64,000 nt of DNA from Peptococcaceae bacterium BICA1-7 (GTDB lineage Bacteria > Bacillota > Desulfotomaculia > Desulfotomaculales > Desulfocucumaceae), in assembly GCA_000802095.1 (NCBI GenBank), contig JUEB01000033.1, positions 434,001 through 498,000 on the forward strand, in the 5' to 3' direction. Below, in pieces: positions 1 through 7,894 of the stretch (its first letter is position 1; each line of letters begins with the position of its first letter). Below the pieces are notes generated by a model. That model had not been told where the DNA came from. It did not search any database and was given only the letters and a program-made list of their open reading frames with translations. The position numbers were made by a program, and so were the translations under genes.

Positions 1-2
1 TT

Positions 3-323
3 GGTGATATAGGGGGGATTCCCAGGCTGCTGGATATAGGACAGTGCAACGACGCCTACTCAGCGGTCCAGATAGCGGTGGCCCTGTCCAAAGCCTTTGG
101 CTGCGGAGTCAACGACCTGCCCCTGTCCATGGTGCTGTCCTGGTACGAGCAGAAGGCCGTGGCCATACTGCTGACCCTGCTGCACCTGGGCATCAAGGGC
201 ATCCGCCTGGGGCCCAGCCTGCCGGCCTTCATTACACCCAACGTGCTGGATGTGCTGGTGAAGAACTTTGACATCAAGCCCATCACCACAGTAGACCAGG
301 ATCTGGCCGCCATACTGGGCTGA
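3..323 (+). CDS. hcp: Hydroxylamine reductase / hybrid-cluster protein, C-terminal part (partial)
   Basis: The reading frame is open from the window edge and ends at a TGA at 321-323, giving the last 106 residues of a protein that starts upstream. It carries the family's cluster-ligand segments: a Cys in GQCNDAYSA, a Cys in [11 protein letters not shown], and Glu and Lys in SWYEQKAV, which correspond to hybrid Fe-S-O cluster ligands and active-site residues of Hcp. Known members are cytoplasmic and handle hydroxylamine or nitric oxide in anaerobes. A strong terminator follows at 342. The N-terminal Fe-S cluster domain lies outside the window, so class I or II cannot be told. Confidence 0.95.
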   Translation, partial: GDIGGIPRLLDIGQCNDAYSAVQIAVALSKAFGCGVNDLPLSMVLSWYEQKAVAILLTLLHLGIKGIRLGPSLPAFITPNVLDVLVKNFDIKPITTVDQDLAAILG

Positions 324-341
324 TACAGATATAAAGAGCAG

Positions 342-376
342 AAAAGAGAGCCAAGCGCTCTCTTTTCTGTTTTTCT
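342..376 (+). terminator. Rho-independent terminator of hcp
   Basis: A perfect 10-bp stem (342-351 with 357-366, loop CAAGC) is followed by a T-rich tract. It lies 18 bases after the hcp stop codon and before the next promoter. Confidence 0.85.
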
Positions 377-430
377 TTCCCTGCCAATAGCCTGTTCTGT
401 TTGCTCTCTCTCCGCCTGTAAGGGGTTTTT

Positions 431-460
431 TTGCCAGTTTTTTGTTTTGTGTGCTATAAT
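431..460 (+). promoter_or_regulatory. Sigma-A type promoter for the rRNA methyltransferase gene
   Basis: TTGCCA (431-436) and TATAAT (455-460) are separated by 18 bp, and the -10 is extended (TGCTATAAT). Transcription would start near 467. A coding start at the TTG in 431 is therefore unlikely, because that TTG is the -35 box itself. This supports the start at 518. Confidence 0.7.
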
Positions 461-517
461 TTTGATTTACCGGAGGTTTTTCCGGCAGGTTACGGTTTTT
501 TATGCGGGGGGGTTCTT

Positions 518-1174
518 TTGTTAAGGATTGTCAGAGGCAAAAAGATAGAAGGCGGTGGGCTGGACCTGAGGGAAATGGCCTCAGGCTATAGCTCGGTTAT
601 TGTTGACCTGGGCACCGGCGATGGAAGGTTTGTTTACAAGATGGCCCGGGAACAGCCCGGGAATCTCTTTATAGGTGTGGACTCCGCCGCCGAGAACATG
701 ATGGAGTACTCTGCCAAAGCGATAAAAAAAGCTGCCCGGGGTGGGGCTGCCAACGCGGTATATGTGGTGGCCAGCGCAGAGGACCTGCCGGCCGAAATGA
801 GCGGTATAGCTGATAAGATTTTTGTAATACTGCCCTGGGGAAGCCTTTTGGAGGGTATTATCAAGGGCAGCAAAGAGATACTGGGCGGTATTGCCAGGGC
901 CGCCAGGCCCGGGGCAGACCTGGAGCTTTTCTTTACATATAGCCACCTGCACGAGGAGGGAGAAATAGGCAGGAGAGAGCTTCCCGGGCTTTCCCTGGAA
1001 TACATTGAAAGTACCATGACACCTCTGTACAGGGATTTGGGCATTGCACTGGGACAAAAAGAAATAATAACTAATGAAGAATTAAGGAAATATGAGACTC
1101 ACTGGGCCAGAAAGCTGGGCTTTGGGAAAAATCGCGATGTTTTTCACGTAAAGGGTATAATCGCCGGTCAATAG
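518..1174 (+). CDS. KamB/NpmA-like 16S rRNA (adenine-N1) methyltransferase
   Basis: The protein has 218 residues, close to NpmA (219). The N-terminal SAM-binding motif VDLGTGDGR is at residues 29-37, the acidic ribose-binding position in IGVDSAAEN follows at about 52-60, and RGGAANAV is at 74-81. The two tryptophans that sandwich the flipped A1408 in this family are present: W107 in PWGSLL and W196 in HWARKLG. Members methylate N1 of A1408 in the ribosomal A site and give resistance to kanamycin- and apramycin-class aminoglycosides. The TTG start at 518 is chosen because it gives an N-terminus like NpmA, follows a G-rich binding site and lies downstream of the promoter at 431-460. It is monocistronic, between hcp and a sugar kinase. 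The target base is inferred from the family. Confidence 0.85.
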   Translation: MLRIVRGKKIEGGGLDLREMASGYSSVIVDLGTGDGRFVYKMAREQPGNLFIGVDSAAENMMEYSAKAIKKAARGGAANAVYVVASAEDLPAEMSGIADKIFVILPWGSLLEGIIKGSKEILGGIARAARPGADLELFFTYSHLHEEGEIGRRELPGLSLEYIESTMTPLYRDLGIALGQKEIITNEELRKYETHWARKLGFGKNRDVFHVKGIIAGQ

Positions 1175-1232
1175 CCAAGTGTCGAGGGGATAATAGTCAA
1201 AATAAGACTAAGGTAAATGGTAAATTATGTGG

Positions 1233-1238
1233 TATAAT
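1233..1238 (+). promoter_or_regulatory. Possible -10 box (TATAAT) upstream of the PfkB-family kinase
   Basis: A perfect TATAAT lies about 115 bases before the kinase start, but no convincing -35 is seen at the expected distance, so it is only a candidate. Confidence 0.3.
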
Positions 1239-1354
1239 AGAAATGGTTGAAAAGAAGATAACCTCGGGCAAACCCTGTATGCATAAGGGGATTACTGATA
1301 GAATAATGTGGATTATTAAGAAAACAGTACATAATTGTGGAGGAATGAACTAAA

Positions 1355-2332
1355 GTGAAAGCGGCTGTTATAGGGACAACCTTTATTGACTGCAAGGGCT
1401 TTTCCAGGCAGGAGTACAGCCCCCTGGGGCGCAACCTCGGGAGTATACAGTTTGTGCATGGGGGAGTGGGCAGGAATGTGGCTGAAAACCTGGCACTGCT
1501 AAACGTTCCCACCTTTTTTGTCTCTTCGGTGGATAGATCGGCCCTGGGCGGGGAGGTGGCGGCCAGGCTGAAAAAGTCCGGTGTTGATCTTGAATTCCTT
1601 TCGCATTCGGACTCCCGGGGAATGGGTATGTGGCTGGCCATATTGGATCACTGCGGTGACCTGGCCGGGTCAATATCACAGATGCCCAACCTGGATCTGC
1701 TGGAGGAGTTAATAGAGGAAAAGGGACACGGCATAATGGAGGCCTCCTCCCACATTGTTCTGGAGATAGATTTGAACAGCCGAATCTCCGGAAGGGTGGC
1801 AGGGATGGCCCGGGAGTACGGTAAAAAGCTCTACGGAATTCCGGGCAACCTGGAGGTTATACTAAATAATCCTGAATTGCTTGCCTATACAGACTGCTTT
1901 ATCTGCAATGACATTGAGGCCGGAAAAATTTTTAAAACCAGCCTGGAGGGGCTGGAGGCCGGTGATCTGCTCAGGGAACTGGCCCGGTTTGCTTCCGGGT
2001 CCGGCATTCCCTCGATGGTGGTTACCCTGGGGGAGAGGGGGGCTGTTTATTATGATTCAAGAACCTCAGAGACCGGTTATCAGCCCGTAATTCCCACCAA
2101 GCTGGTAGATTCCAGCGGAGCGGGTGACGCCTTCTTTTCCGGCGCCGTAATGGGGCTGATAAATAAATACTCCCTGGGGGAAGCTGTGGCGTACGGAACA
2201 AGGATTGCTTCCTGGACCATACAGGTGGAGGAAAACAACTGCCTGGACCTCCCTTTCAGAATGAGGGAAGAAAAATTGTTCGGGAATATTATTTCAGCCG
2301 GGGGTAAGGGAATTAGCAGGACCGCAGGCTGA
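1355..2332 (+). CDS. PfkB-family carbohydrate (possibly pseudouridine or nucleoside) kinase
   Basis: This 325-residue cytoplasmic kinase has the ribokinase/PfkB signatures: GGVGRNVAENLALL near residue 36, and DSSGAGDAFFSGAVMG near 250, which includes the catalytic Asp and the anion hole. These enzymes transfer the ATP phosphate to a hydroxymethyl group of a sugar or nucleoside. The N-terminal half resembles the pseudouridine kinase branch, but the substrate cannot be fixed from sequence alone. The start is a GTG preceded by GGAGG about 11 bases upstream. A strong terminator follows directly, so it is probably transcribed alone. Confidence 0.85.
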   Translation: MKAAVIGTTFIDCKGFSRQEYSPLGRNLGSIQFVHGGVGRNVAENLALLNVPTFFVSSVDRSALGGEVAARLKKSGVDLEFLSHSDSRGMGMWLAILDHCGDLAGSISQMPNLDLLEELIEEKGHGIMEASSHIVLEIDLNSRISGRVAGMAREYGKKLYGIPGNLEVILNNPELLAYTDCFICNDIEAGKIFKTSLEGLEAGDLLRELARFASGSGIPSMVVTLGERGAVYYDSRTSETGYQPVIPTKLVDSSGAGDAFFSGAVMGLINKYSLGEAVAYGTRIASWTIQVEENNCLDLPFRMREEKLFGNIISAGGKGISRTAG

Positions 2333-2355
2333 TTAAGATTATAAATACCATCTGC

Positions 2356-2392
2356 AACCACCGGCCAGGAAGATGCCGGTGGTTTTATTTTT
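2356..2392 (+). terminator. Terminator of the PfkB-family kinase
   Basis: A perfect 10-bp stem (2356-2365 with 2375-2384, AACCACCGGC arm) runs into a T-rich tract. An ATG at 2373 that could extend the next gene lies in the loop of this hairpin, which argues against that start. Confidence 0.85.
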
Positions 2393-2510
2393 CTTTACAG
2401 GTAGAGACATCAGGGCTGAACAGAATATTAACAGTTTTTTTATACTGGCTTTAACTTGCTGCTTTAAAATGCTGGGTAGGATAAAATTTATGCATACAGG
2501 AGGAGTGTTC

Positions 2511-3815
2511 TTGAACGCAAAAGTGCTGGATACAAATGTGCTTCTGGACAGACCTTTGGAACAGACGCTTGCCTCCATGGACCCATGCAGGATTGTGATC
2601 CCCCTGGCAGTGGTAAGTGAGCTGGATGGCTTTAAGGGTCTGGATGACTCCCGGGGCTACTGCGCCAGGCAGGCTATCAGATTTTTGGACTCTCTGCGCC
2701 CGGATCTGCACAGGGGAGTAACCCTTGATTCAGGGCATATTGTGGTGGTGGAGGTAAATCATACCGATGTTGAACTGCCGGGCTTTCTTTCAAAGCACAA
2801 CAGCGATACCAGAATTCTGGCCGTTTCAAAGGGCTATCAGAAGGCGGACGATGTGGTCCTGGTGACCCAGGACATGTGTATTCGCATTATTGCCGATGTC
2901 CTCGGTATAAAATCAGAGAATTTCGTGGTAGAACATGTGGATGTGGAAACCCTGTACAGCGGCTGGGCCAAAACAAGCATTTCCGACGAAGAGGTGCAGG
3001 ATCTCTATGAGTATGGCCGGATACGTTCAACAGGCAGCTACCTGCCCAATCAGTACCTGGTCATGGCGGACTCGGCCGGGGGTTTGCACTACGGGCGCTT
3101 CGGCAGCGGCGTCATACGACTGCTGGGTAAAGAAGCGGGGGCCTTTGGAATTTCGCCTGCTCCAAACAACAGGGAGCAGGTTTTTTTAATGGATGCCCTG
3201 CTGGATCCCGGAATAGATCTGGTCAGTGTGCTGGGTCCGGCGGGAACCGGTAAAACCCTGCTGGCGCTTGCGGCCGGACTGAGCCAGGTGGTCAATCAGG
3301 GGCGGTATGACAAACTGGTGGTAACCAGGGAGCTGATACCTCACGGTCGGGATATAGGAGCGCTTCCAGGCAGCAAGTATGAAAAAATAAGCGCCTGGAT
3401 GGGGTCGGTGTTTGATAACCTGCAGTACCTGGTAAAAAACTTCTCCCCTGGAAAATACGATGAAAGGTGCAATCCGGCTCAAAGGGTGGAAAGGTTTATG
3501 GAAGAGGGTTTTATAGAGCTGGAGGCCTTAACGTACATCAGGGGCAGGTCCATTCCGGGACAGTGGATAATTGTGGACGAGGCCCAGAATCTGACCAAGG
3601 AGAATATAAAGACTATTATTACCAGGGCCGGGAAGGGCACTAAAATAATAGTCACCGGTGATATTCAGCAGATCGATAACTGCAGGCTTACTCCTGCCAA
3701 CAATGGTCTGGTTACCCTCATTGACAAATTTAAAGGACAGGATATATATGCGCATATAACCCTAAGCCAAAGTGAAAGAAGTACACTGGCCGGACTGGGA
3801 GTTGCTTTGCTATAA
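2511..3815 (+). CDS. PIN domain plus PhoH-type ATPase (YlaK/PhoH2-like)
   Basis: This protein has 434 residues. The N-terminal PIN domain (about 1-135) shows VLDTNVLLD, VVSELDGFKG and the acidic pair in DTRILAV and VTQD, as expected for a metal-dependent RNase. The C-terminal PhoH domain has Walker A GPAGTGKT near residue 242, Walker B IIVDEAQN near 353 and a sensor motif IIVTGD. PhoH2 proteins are ATP-dependent RNA helicase/ribonucleases. The TTG start at 2511 is chosen for its AGGAGG at 2498-2503 and because the longer frame begins inside the preceding terminator. The PHP gene follows after 28 bases and may be cotranscribed. Confidence 0.9.
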   Translation: MNAKVLDTNVLLDRPLEQTLASMDPCRIVIPLAVVSELDGFKGLDDSRGYCARQAIRFLDSLRPDLHRGVTLDSGHIVVVEVNHTDVELPGFLSKHNSDTRILAVSKGYQKADDVVLVTQDMCIRIIADVLGIKSENFVVEHVDVETLYSGWAKTSISDEEVQDLYEYGRIRSTGSYLPNQYLVMADSAGGLHYGRFGSGVIRLLGKEAGAFGISPAPNNREQVFLMDALLDPGIDLVSVLGPAGTGKTLLALAAGLSQVVNQGRYDKLVVTRELIPHGRDIGALPGSKYEKISAWMGSVFDNLQYLVKNFSPGKYDERCNPAQRVERFMEEGFIELEALTYIRGRSIPGQWIIVDEAQNLTKENIKTIITRAGKGTKIIVTGDIQQIDNCRLTPANNGLVTLIDKFKGQDIYAHITLSQSERSTLAGLGVALL

Positions 3816-3843
3816 AAGATTACTTAAAAAGGAGGATAAACCT

Positions 3844-4578
3844 ATGAAAATTGAAGCCGACCTGCATACACATTCTGTTGCCAGCGGACATGCTTTCAGT
3901 ACTCTTAACGAGATGGCCCAGCAGGCCTCCCTCAGGGGGCTGAAAATGATTGCACTGACCGATCACGGTATCAATATGCCCGGCGGGCCCCACCCGTATT
4001 ATTTCAGCCAGATAATGGGACTGCCCGAAAATATAGGTGAGGTGGATCTGTTGAAGGGAGTTGAGGCCAACATAATCGATCCGGAGGGGAATCTGGACAT
4101 GCCTGTACAGCTTCTTGAAAGACTGGACATAGTTCTGGCAGGCTTCCACTGTGATACCGGCTACCCGGCGGGATCGGTGGATCAGAACACCATGGCCCTT
4201 ATGGCAGCTATAAGGAACCCTTTTGTGCATATTATAAGCCACCCCGGGAACCCGGAATACCCGGTGGACCTTGAAAAGGTGGTCCAGGCCGCGAAGATGG
4301 CCGGAAAAGCATTGGAAATAAATAATAATTCCTTTTCCCTGAGCCGCCCCGGCAGTCCTCCCCGGTGTATGCAAATGGCCCGTTTGGCCGCCAGGGCCGG
4401 AATACTTGTTTCTATAAACAGCGACGCCCACAGCTGTTTTTCTGTGGGCATTTTTGACCATGCTGTTGAAGTGGCGGTCAGGGCGGGCATAAAGCCTGAG
4501 AAGGTGCTGAATACCTCAGCCGCCTTCATTAAAGAATATATACAGTCCTTTGGAATAATGTCCCAAAAAATATCCTGA
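3844..4578 (+). CDS. PHP-domain phosphatase, YcdX-like
   Basis: The 244-residue protein (YcdX is 245) has the PHP metal-binding motifs in order: DLHTHS at residues 5-10, LTDHG at about 40, a Glu in GVEANI, the HC of GFHCD, HPGNPEY and NSDAHS near the end. This family uses a trinuclear metal centre to hydrolyse phosphoesters; the natural substrate is mostly unknown. The start at 3844 follows AAGGAGG. It lies 28 bases after the PhoH gene, and a terminator at 4946 is the first seen downstream. Confidence 0.88.
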   Translation: MKIEADLHTHSVASGHAFSTLNEMAQQASLRGLKMIALTDHGINMPGGPHPYYFSQIMGLPENIGEVDLLKGVEANIIDPEGNLDMPVQLLERLDIVLAGFHCDTGYPAGSVDQNTMALMAAIRNPFVHIISHPGNPEYPVDLEKVVQAAKMAGKALEINNNSFSLSRPGSPPRCMQMARLAARAGILVSINSDAHSCFSVGIFDHAVEVAVRAGIKPEKVLNTSAAFIKEYIQSFGIMSQKIS

Positions 4579-4797
4579 TCAAGGGTGTCACCACTTATTC
4601 TTCCTGGGACGCGCTAAGACTTATAGAATAGTATAAAGAACCAGTTTTCTCCCTATATCAACCTGGCCTGGAAAAACAACCCCATATGTCAACGGGTTCT
4701 CCGGCGTAAACCAGCTCTAAAACTTGTGGCCAATGGAATACCGACCGCCCTCGAAAGGCCCGTCCTGGGCCTCTCCGGCTTATTTAATAATAATAGT
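4579..4797. other. Non-coding stretch after the PHP phosphatase
   Basis: About 220 bases without a supported gene. No start codon with a ribosome binding site and no clear hairpin are seen. It leads directly into a family A repeat. Confidence 0.5.
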
Positions 4798-4905
4798 AAC
4801 ATTCAGGCAGGGCTAAAAACCTCTGTGTCCTCTGTGTGCTCTGTGGTTTATTAGGACATTCATCAATAGCATGCAAAAAATATTTTCATTCCTCTGTGGT
4901 GCCGA
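4798..4905 (-). repeat. Dispersed family A repeat (CTCTGTG type), copy 1
   Basis: It contains three CTCTGTG-type units with about 9-base periodicity, then TTAGGACATTCAT, an AAAATATTTTCAT block and CCTCTGTGGTGCC. Its first part closely matches 51150-51208; its reverse complement matches 10593-10665. It lies between convergent-free neighbours in non-coding DNA. Confidence 0.8.
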
Positions 4906-4945
4906 AATTATATACGCATGTGTGTCTATGAATGTCACTATTGGG

Positions 4946-4967
4946 TCGCCCGGAGGGCGATTTTTTT
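4946..4967 (+). terminator. Rho-independent terminator upstream of galU
   Basis: A 6-bp GC-rich stem (TCGCCC, loop GGA, GGGCGA) is followed by seven T. The remaining 195 bases to galU hold no supported gene. Confidence 0.7.
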
Positions 4968-5162
4968 CATAGCTGTCAGCCATAGTTAATAGCCACCTAG
5001 AATAAATGCTGATTGCTGAATGCTGGTAGCTGACGACTAACCCCCCGACAGGGCTTTTTTTAATCGTTATTTCCCTGACATAAAAATGTCTTTGCCGCAT
5101 AGATATGATTGGATTGCATTGACTGACATAAAAACAGCTTATTGAAAGGAGCAAACTGACAG

Positions 5163-6053
5163 ATGGTAAAAATTCGTAAGGCGGTAATACCGGCCGGTGG
5201 GTGGGGCACCAGGTGTTTACCGGCATCCAAGGCTATACCCAAGGAGATGCTGACCATTGTCGACAAGCCCGCCATCCAGTATGTTGTGGAGGAGGCAATA
5301 GCCGCCGGGATTACCGATATACTGATCATTACCGGCAGGAACAAGGGATGCATAGAGGACCATTTTGACAGGAATGTTGAGCTGGAGACATTCCTCGATA
5401 TAAAGGGCAGGGAGGGTGAACTGGAAAAGGTGCGGCGCCCTGCCGGGTTTGCCAGCATCTATTTTACCAGGCAGCAGGAGCAGAGGGGTCTGGGCCACGC
5501 GGTATGCTGCGCCAAAGAGTTTGTAGGGCGGGAGCCCTTTGCGGTGCTGCTGCCCGATGACCTTATAGAGTCTGAAACTCCGTGCCTTAAACAGATGATG
5601 GATGTCTACCAGAGGCGTCCCGGCACTATGGTGGCGGTAATGGAGGTGACCCGGGATGAGGTCAAAAACTACGGGATAATAAAGCCGGTCCGACTGACCT
5701 CCAATGTATTCGTGGTGGGCGACCTGGTGGAGAAGCCTTCCCCGGGAAAGGCGCCGTCAAACCTGGCTATAGTGGGCAGGTATATAATAGCTCCTGAAAT
5801 ATTCGACTGCCTGGAGCGGGTGGGCCCGGGGGCCGGCGGAGAAATCCAGCTTACGGATGCACTGAAGATGCTGGCCGAAAAGGATGAAATGTATGCTTAT
5901 AAATTCTACGGCACCAGGTTTGATGTGGGCAATATTGCAGGCTTTATCTCAGCCAACATACAGATTGGCCTAAACCATCCCGAATACGGGAAGGACGTGG
6001 AGAGGAGAGTTCTTTCCATTATGGACAGCAGGCCCAGGGTGGGCAGCCTGTAG
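5163..6053 (+). CDS. galU: UTP-glucose-1-phosphate uridylyltransferase
   Basis: This 296-residue protein has the nucleotidyltransferase signature GGWGTRCLPASKAIPKEML at the N-terminus, followed by VDKPAIQYVVEEA, the standard GalU start. LLPDDL and GEIQLTDAL further on are also typical of the family. It makes UDP-glucose from UTP and glucose-1-phosphate for polysaccharide and glycolipid synthesis. The first motif reads AGGWGTR where most members have AGLGTR or AGWGTR. The ATG is preceded by GAAAGGAG at a slightly long spacing. It is a single gene closed by a terminator at 6085. Confidence 0.95.
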   Translation: MVKIRKAVIPAGGWGTRCLPASKAIPKEMLTIVDKPAIQYVVEEAIAAGITDILIITGRNKGCIEDHFDRNVELETFLDIKGREGELEKVRRPAGFASIYFTRQQEQRGLGHAVCCAKEFVGREPFAVLLPDDLIESETPCLKQMMDVYQRRPGTMVAVMEVTRDEVKNYGIIKPVRLTSNVFVVGDLVEKPSPGKAPSNLAIVGRYIIAPEIFDCLERVGPGAGGEIQLTDALKMLAEKDEMYAYKFYGTRFDVGNIAGFISANIQIGLNHPEYGKDVERRVLSIMDSRPRVGSL

Positions 6054-6084
6054 AATCAGCCTGCTTACATAAACATGCCCTTCG

Positions 6085-6112
6085 GCCGGGGATATCCCCG
6101 GCGTTATTTTTT
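6085..6112 (+). terminator. Terminator of galU
   Basis: A GC stem GCCGGGG/CCCCGGC with an ATAT loop runs into a T-rich tract 32 bases after the galU stop. Confidence 0.8.
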
Positions 6113-6215
6113 GGTAGGCGTCCTACAATTACGGGGAAACCGCCGCCCAGATAGAGCGGGCGGGCCTGCCGCCGGAGTTAGCCCGCTGCTATAAGAACGG
6201 AAATGGCTATCTCAC

Positions 6216-6250
6216 CGCCTCTGGTTCATCCAGGGAGGCGTATTTTTTTA
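6216..6250 (+). terminator. Second hairpin terminator before the spoVA operon
   Basis: A stem CGCCTC/GAGGCG with an inner TGG/CCA pairing and a small bulge is followed by a run of seven T. It would isolate the spoVA operon from upstream readthrough. Confidence 0.65.
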
Positions 6251-6257
6251 GTTTTTT

Positions 6258-6287
6258 TGAATATAATTCTCTTTTGGTAAAAGAATA
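6258..6287 (+). promoter_or_regulatory. Possible forespore (sigma-G-like) promoter of the spoVA operon
   Basis: TGAATA at 6258-6263 fits a sigma-G -35. AAGAATA at 6281-6287, 17 bp later, matches the CATACTA -10 in only four of seven positions. Expression of spoVA operons in the forespore is established in bacilli; this site is a weak guess. Confidence 0.3.
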
Positions 6288-6305
6288 GGTTATGCGGAGG
6301 TGGTC

Positions 6306-6515
6306 ATGTTGACAGTCAGCGCCCAGGTGAAACAGACCCTGGCCAGTCTTAAAGGGGTCAGGGCAACTCTGGAGACCTTTGCTCAGATAGAGCAGAACAA
6401 TGAGGCCCGGGAAGCCTTTTCTTCGGGCGCCCGGGAAATTGGCCTGGTGATTGGGGACCTGGAAAAAAGAGTGGGCTTACTGGAATTTCAGGAGCCCCAG
6501 TACAAGGGATTTTAA
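6306..6515 (+). CDS. DUF1657 small protein, first gene of a spoVA operon
   Basis: The 69-residue soluble helical protein matches DUF1657: SAQVKQTLASLKG near the start, a middle AREAF, and the family's ending EPQYKGF. Such proteins accompany the transferable spoVA-2mob operons of bacilli; their own function is unknown. ATG 6306 is chosen because GGAGGTGG at 6296-6303 fits it. It begins a run of six closely spaced genes ending at 9738. Confidence 0.85.
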   Translation: MLTVSAQVKQTLASLKGVRATLETFAQIEQNNEAREAFSSGAREIGLVIGDLEKRVGLLEFQEPQYKGF

Positions 6516-6538
6516 TTTGCAGTAGGGGAGTTATGCCT

Positions 6539-7399
6539 ATGCCTGAGTGGCTAAACATTTTACTTCGCTCAGCCGGACTTTTCGCTATTACCCTCCTGCT
6601 GGCGCGGCTGATAGGGAAAAGAACAACAGCCCGGATGACCTTCTTTGACCTGGTGACGGTGATAGTTATAGGTGTTACTGCGGCCGCCATCTCTATGGGG
6701 CTGGCCGTCAGCACTGCCGGTGGCCTTATCGCCCTGGCGGTCTGGACTGTGTTCCCGGCTCTTATATATGTCCTGGCCATAAAGTATAAAACTGTCAGGG
6801 ATATTGTGCAGGGGAAGGAGGCGGTGCTGATCAACCACGGCAAGATATTGGAGGACAGCCTGCTGGAGTCTCGCCTTACCCCGGAGGATCTTCTAAGCGA
6901 GCTGCGCAGGAAAAGCGTTTTCAGCTTTGCCGATGTGGAGTTCGCCGTTATGGAGCCCAGCGGGGAAATAAGTGTGCTTTTAAAAAAGGACAGCCGGCCG
7001 GTTACCCCCAAAACACTTAATATTGCGGCAGGCCGGGACAGCGTTCCCCAAACTGTTATTATGGACGGCATCATCATGGATGAGCCACTGACGGCCATGG
7101 GGCTTAACAGGAAGTGGCTGGGCACAGAGCTGGAAAAGGCGGGAGTGGCCCCCGAAAATGTTTTTGTTGCCCAGGTGGACTCCACCGGACAGCTTTACCT
7201 GGACCTTTTTGACGACGCCATACAGGTGCCCAGGCCCAAGGCCAGGGAACTGGCCTATTATACCCTGAAAAAGTGCCAGGCTGACTGTGAGCTCTACGCA
7301 CTGGGGACCCAGGATTCGGAGGCCAAAAGAATGTATGCCCGGTCTGCCGGTGTGCTTGCTGATATCGTAGACCAAACCGGGCCTCTTTTGACAAAATAG
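6539..7399 (+). CDS. DUF421 (YetF-like) membrane protein
   Basis: This protein of 286 residues has three hydrophobic helices at the N-terminus (about residues 5-22, 35-60 and 60-82), then GKRTTARMT-type and PVTPKTLNI-type conserved segments and a soluble DUF421 domain to the end. YetF-like proteins are membrane proteins of unclear biochemical role and are typical members of spoVA-2mob operons. ATG 6539 has the better spacing to AGGGGAG; the ATG at 6533 is almost in contact with it. It sits between the DUF1657 gene and spoVAC. Confidence 0.85.
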   Translation: MPEWLNILLRSAGLFAITLLLARLIGKRTTARMTFFDLVTVIVIGVTAAAISMGLAVSTAGGLIALAVWTVFPALIYVLAIKYKTVRDIVQGKEAVLINHGKILEDSLLESRLTPEDLLSELRRKSVFSFADVEFAVMEPSGEISVLLKKDSRPVTPKTLNIAAGRDSVPQTVIMDGIIMDEPLTAMGLNRKWLGTELEKAGVAPENVFVAQVDSTGQLYLDLFDDAIQVPRPKARELAYYTLKKCQADCELYALGTQDSEAKRMYARSAGVLADIVDQTGPLLTK

Positions 7400-7413
7400 G
7401 GTGGTGAAAGAAT

Positions 7414-7893
7414 ATGTCCAACAAGGTAAAAAAGAATCTTACCCCGGTGCAGCAGGAGTATTATGATTTCGCCAAGCAGAGAGAGCCAAAGAGGCCTGTT
7501 TTCAGCAACTGTGTGAGAGCATTCCTGGTGGGTGGGGGCATTTGCCTGCTGGGTCAGCTTATATCTGATTTTTTTTTATGGAACTTTGATTTTACCGAAA
7601 AAACGGCGGGCAATCCCACTGTAGCTATTTTAATAATAATTTCTGTGCTGCTCACCGCGCTGGGAGTATATGACCACATTGCCCAGTGGGCCGGGGCCGG
7701 AACAGCGGTGCCGGTAACCGGCTTTGCCAACACAATGGCCTCTGCGGCCATCGAGCACCGAACCGAGGGGTTTGTGCTGGGGGTAGGGGGAAAAATGTTC
7801 AAACTGGCCGGCCCGGTAATAGCTTTCGGTGTTTTTTCGGCCTTTGTGGTGGCGCTTATTAAAACAGTTATTACTATGCTGGGGGGGCTCTAG
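7414..7893 (+). CDS. spoVAC: Stage V sporulation protein AC
   Basis: The 159-residue protein shows the SpoVAC pattern: a soluble N-terminal stretch with LTPVQQEYYDFAKQREPKRPV, then about four membrane segments with GGGICLLGQ, GAGTAVPVTGFANTM and EGFVLGVGGKMFKLAGPVI. SpoVAC is a mechanosensitive-like channel of the inner spore membrane, used for Ca-dipicolinic acid movement during sporulation and germination. It lies 14 bases after the DUF421 gene and one base before spoVAD, so it belongs to the operon. Confidence 0.95.
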   Translation: MSNKVKKNLTPVQQEYYDFAKQREPKRPVFSNCVRAFLVGGGICLLGQLISDFFLWNFDFTEKTAGNPTVAILIIISVLLTALGVYDHIAQWAGAGTAVPVTGFANTMASAAIEHRTEGFVLGVGGKMFKLAGPVIAFGVFSAFVVALIKTVITMLGGL

Positions 7894-7894
7894 A

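Noticed and set aside
431-517. Longer N-terminus for the rRNA methyltransferase starting at TTG 431
   Set aside because: The TTG is part of a good -35 box, the -10 lies at 455, and the start at 518 matches the length of NpmA.
2373-2510. Extended N-terminus for the PhoH-type ATPase
   Set aside because: The start lies in the loop of the preceding terminator; TTG 2511 has a perfect AGGAGG.
4820-5226. Minus-strand frame across the family A repeat and galU start
   Set aside because: It is made of repeat DNA (HRGHRG-like translation) and overlaps galU and a terminator.
6118-6288. Open frame of about 56 codons before the spoVA operon
   Set aside because: It has no start codon, follows a stop, and overlaps a hairpin terminator. 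It may be a decayed fragment but cannot be supported.
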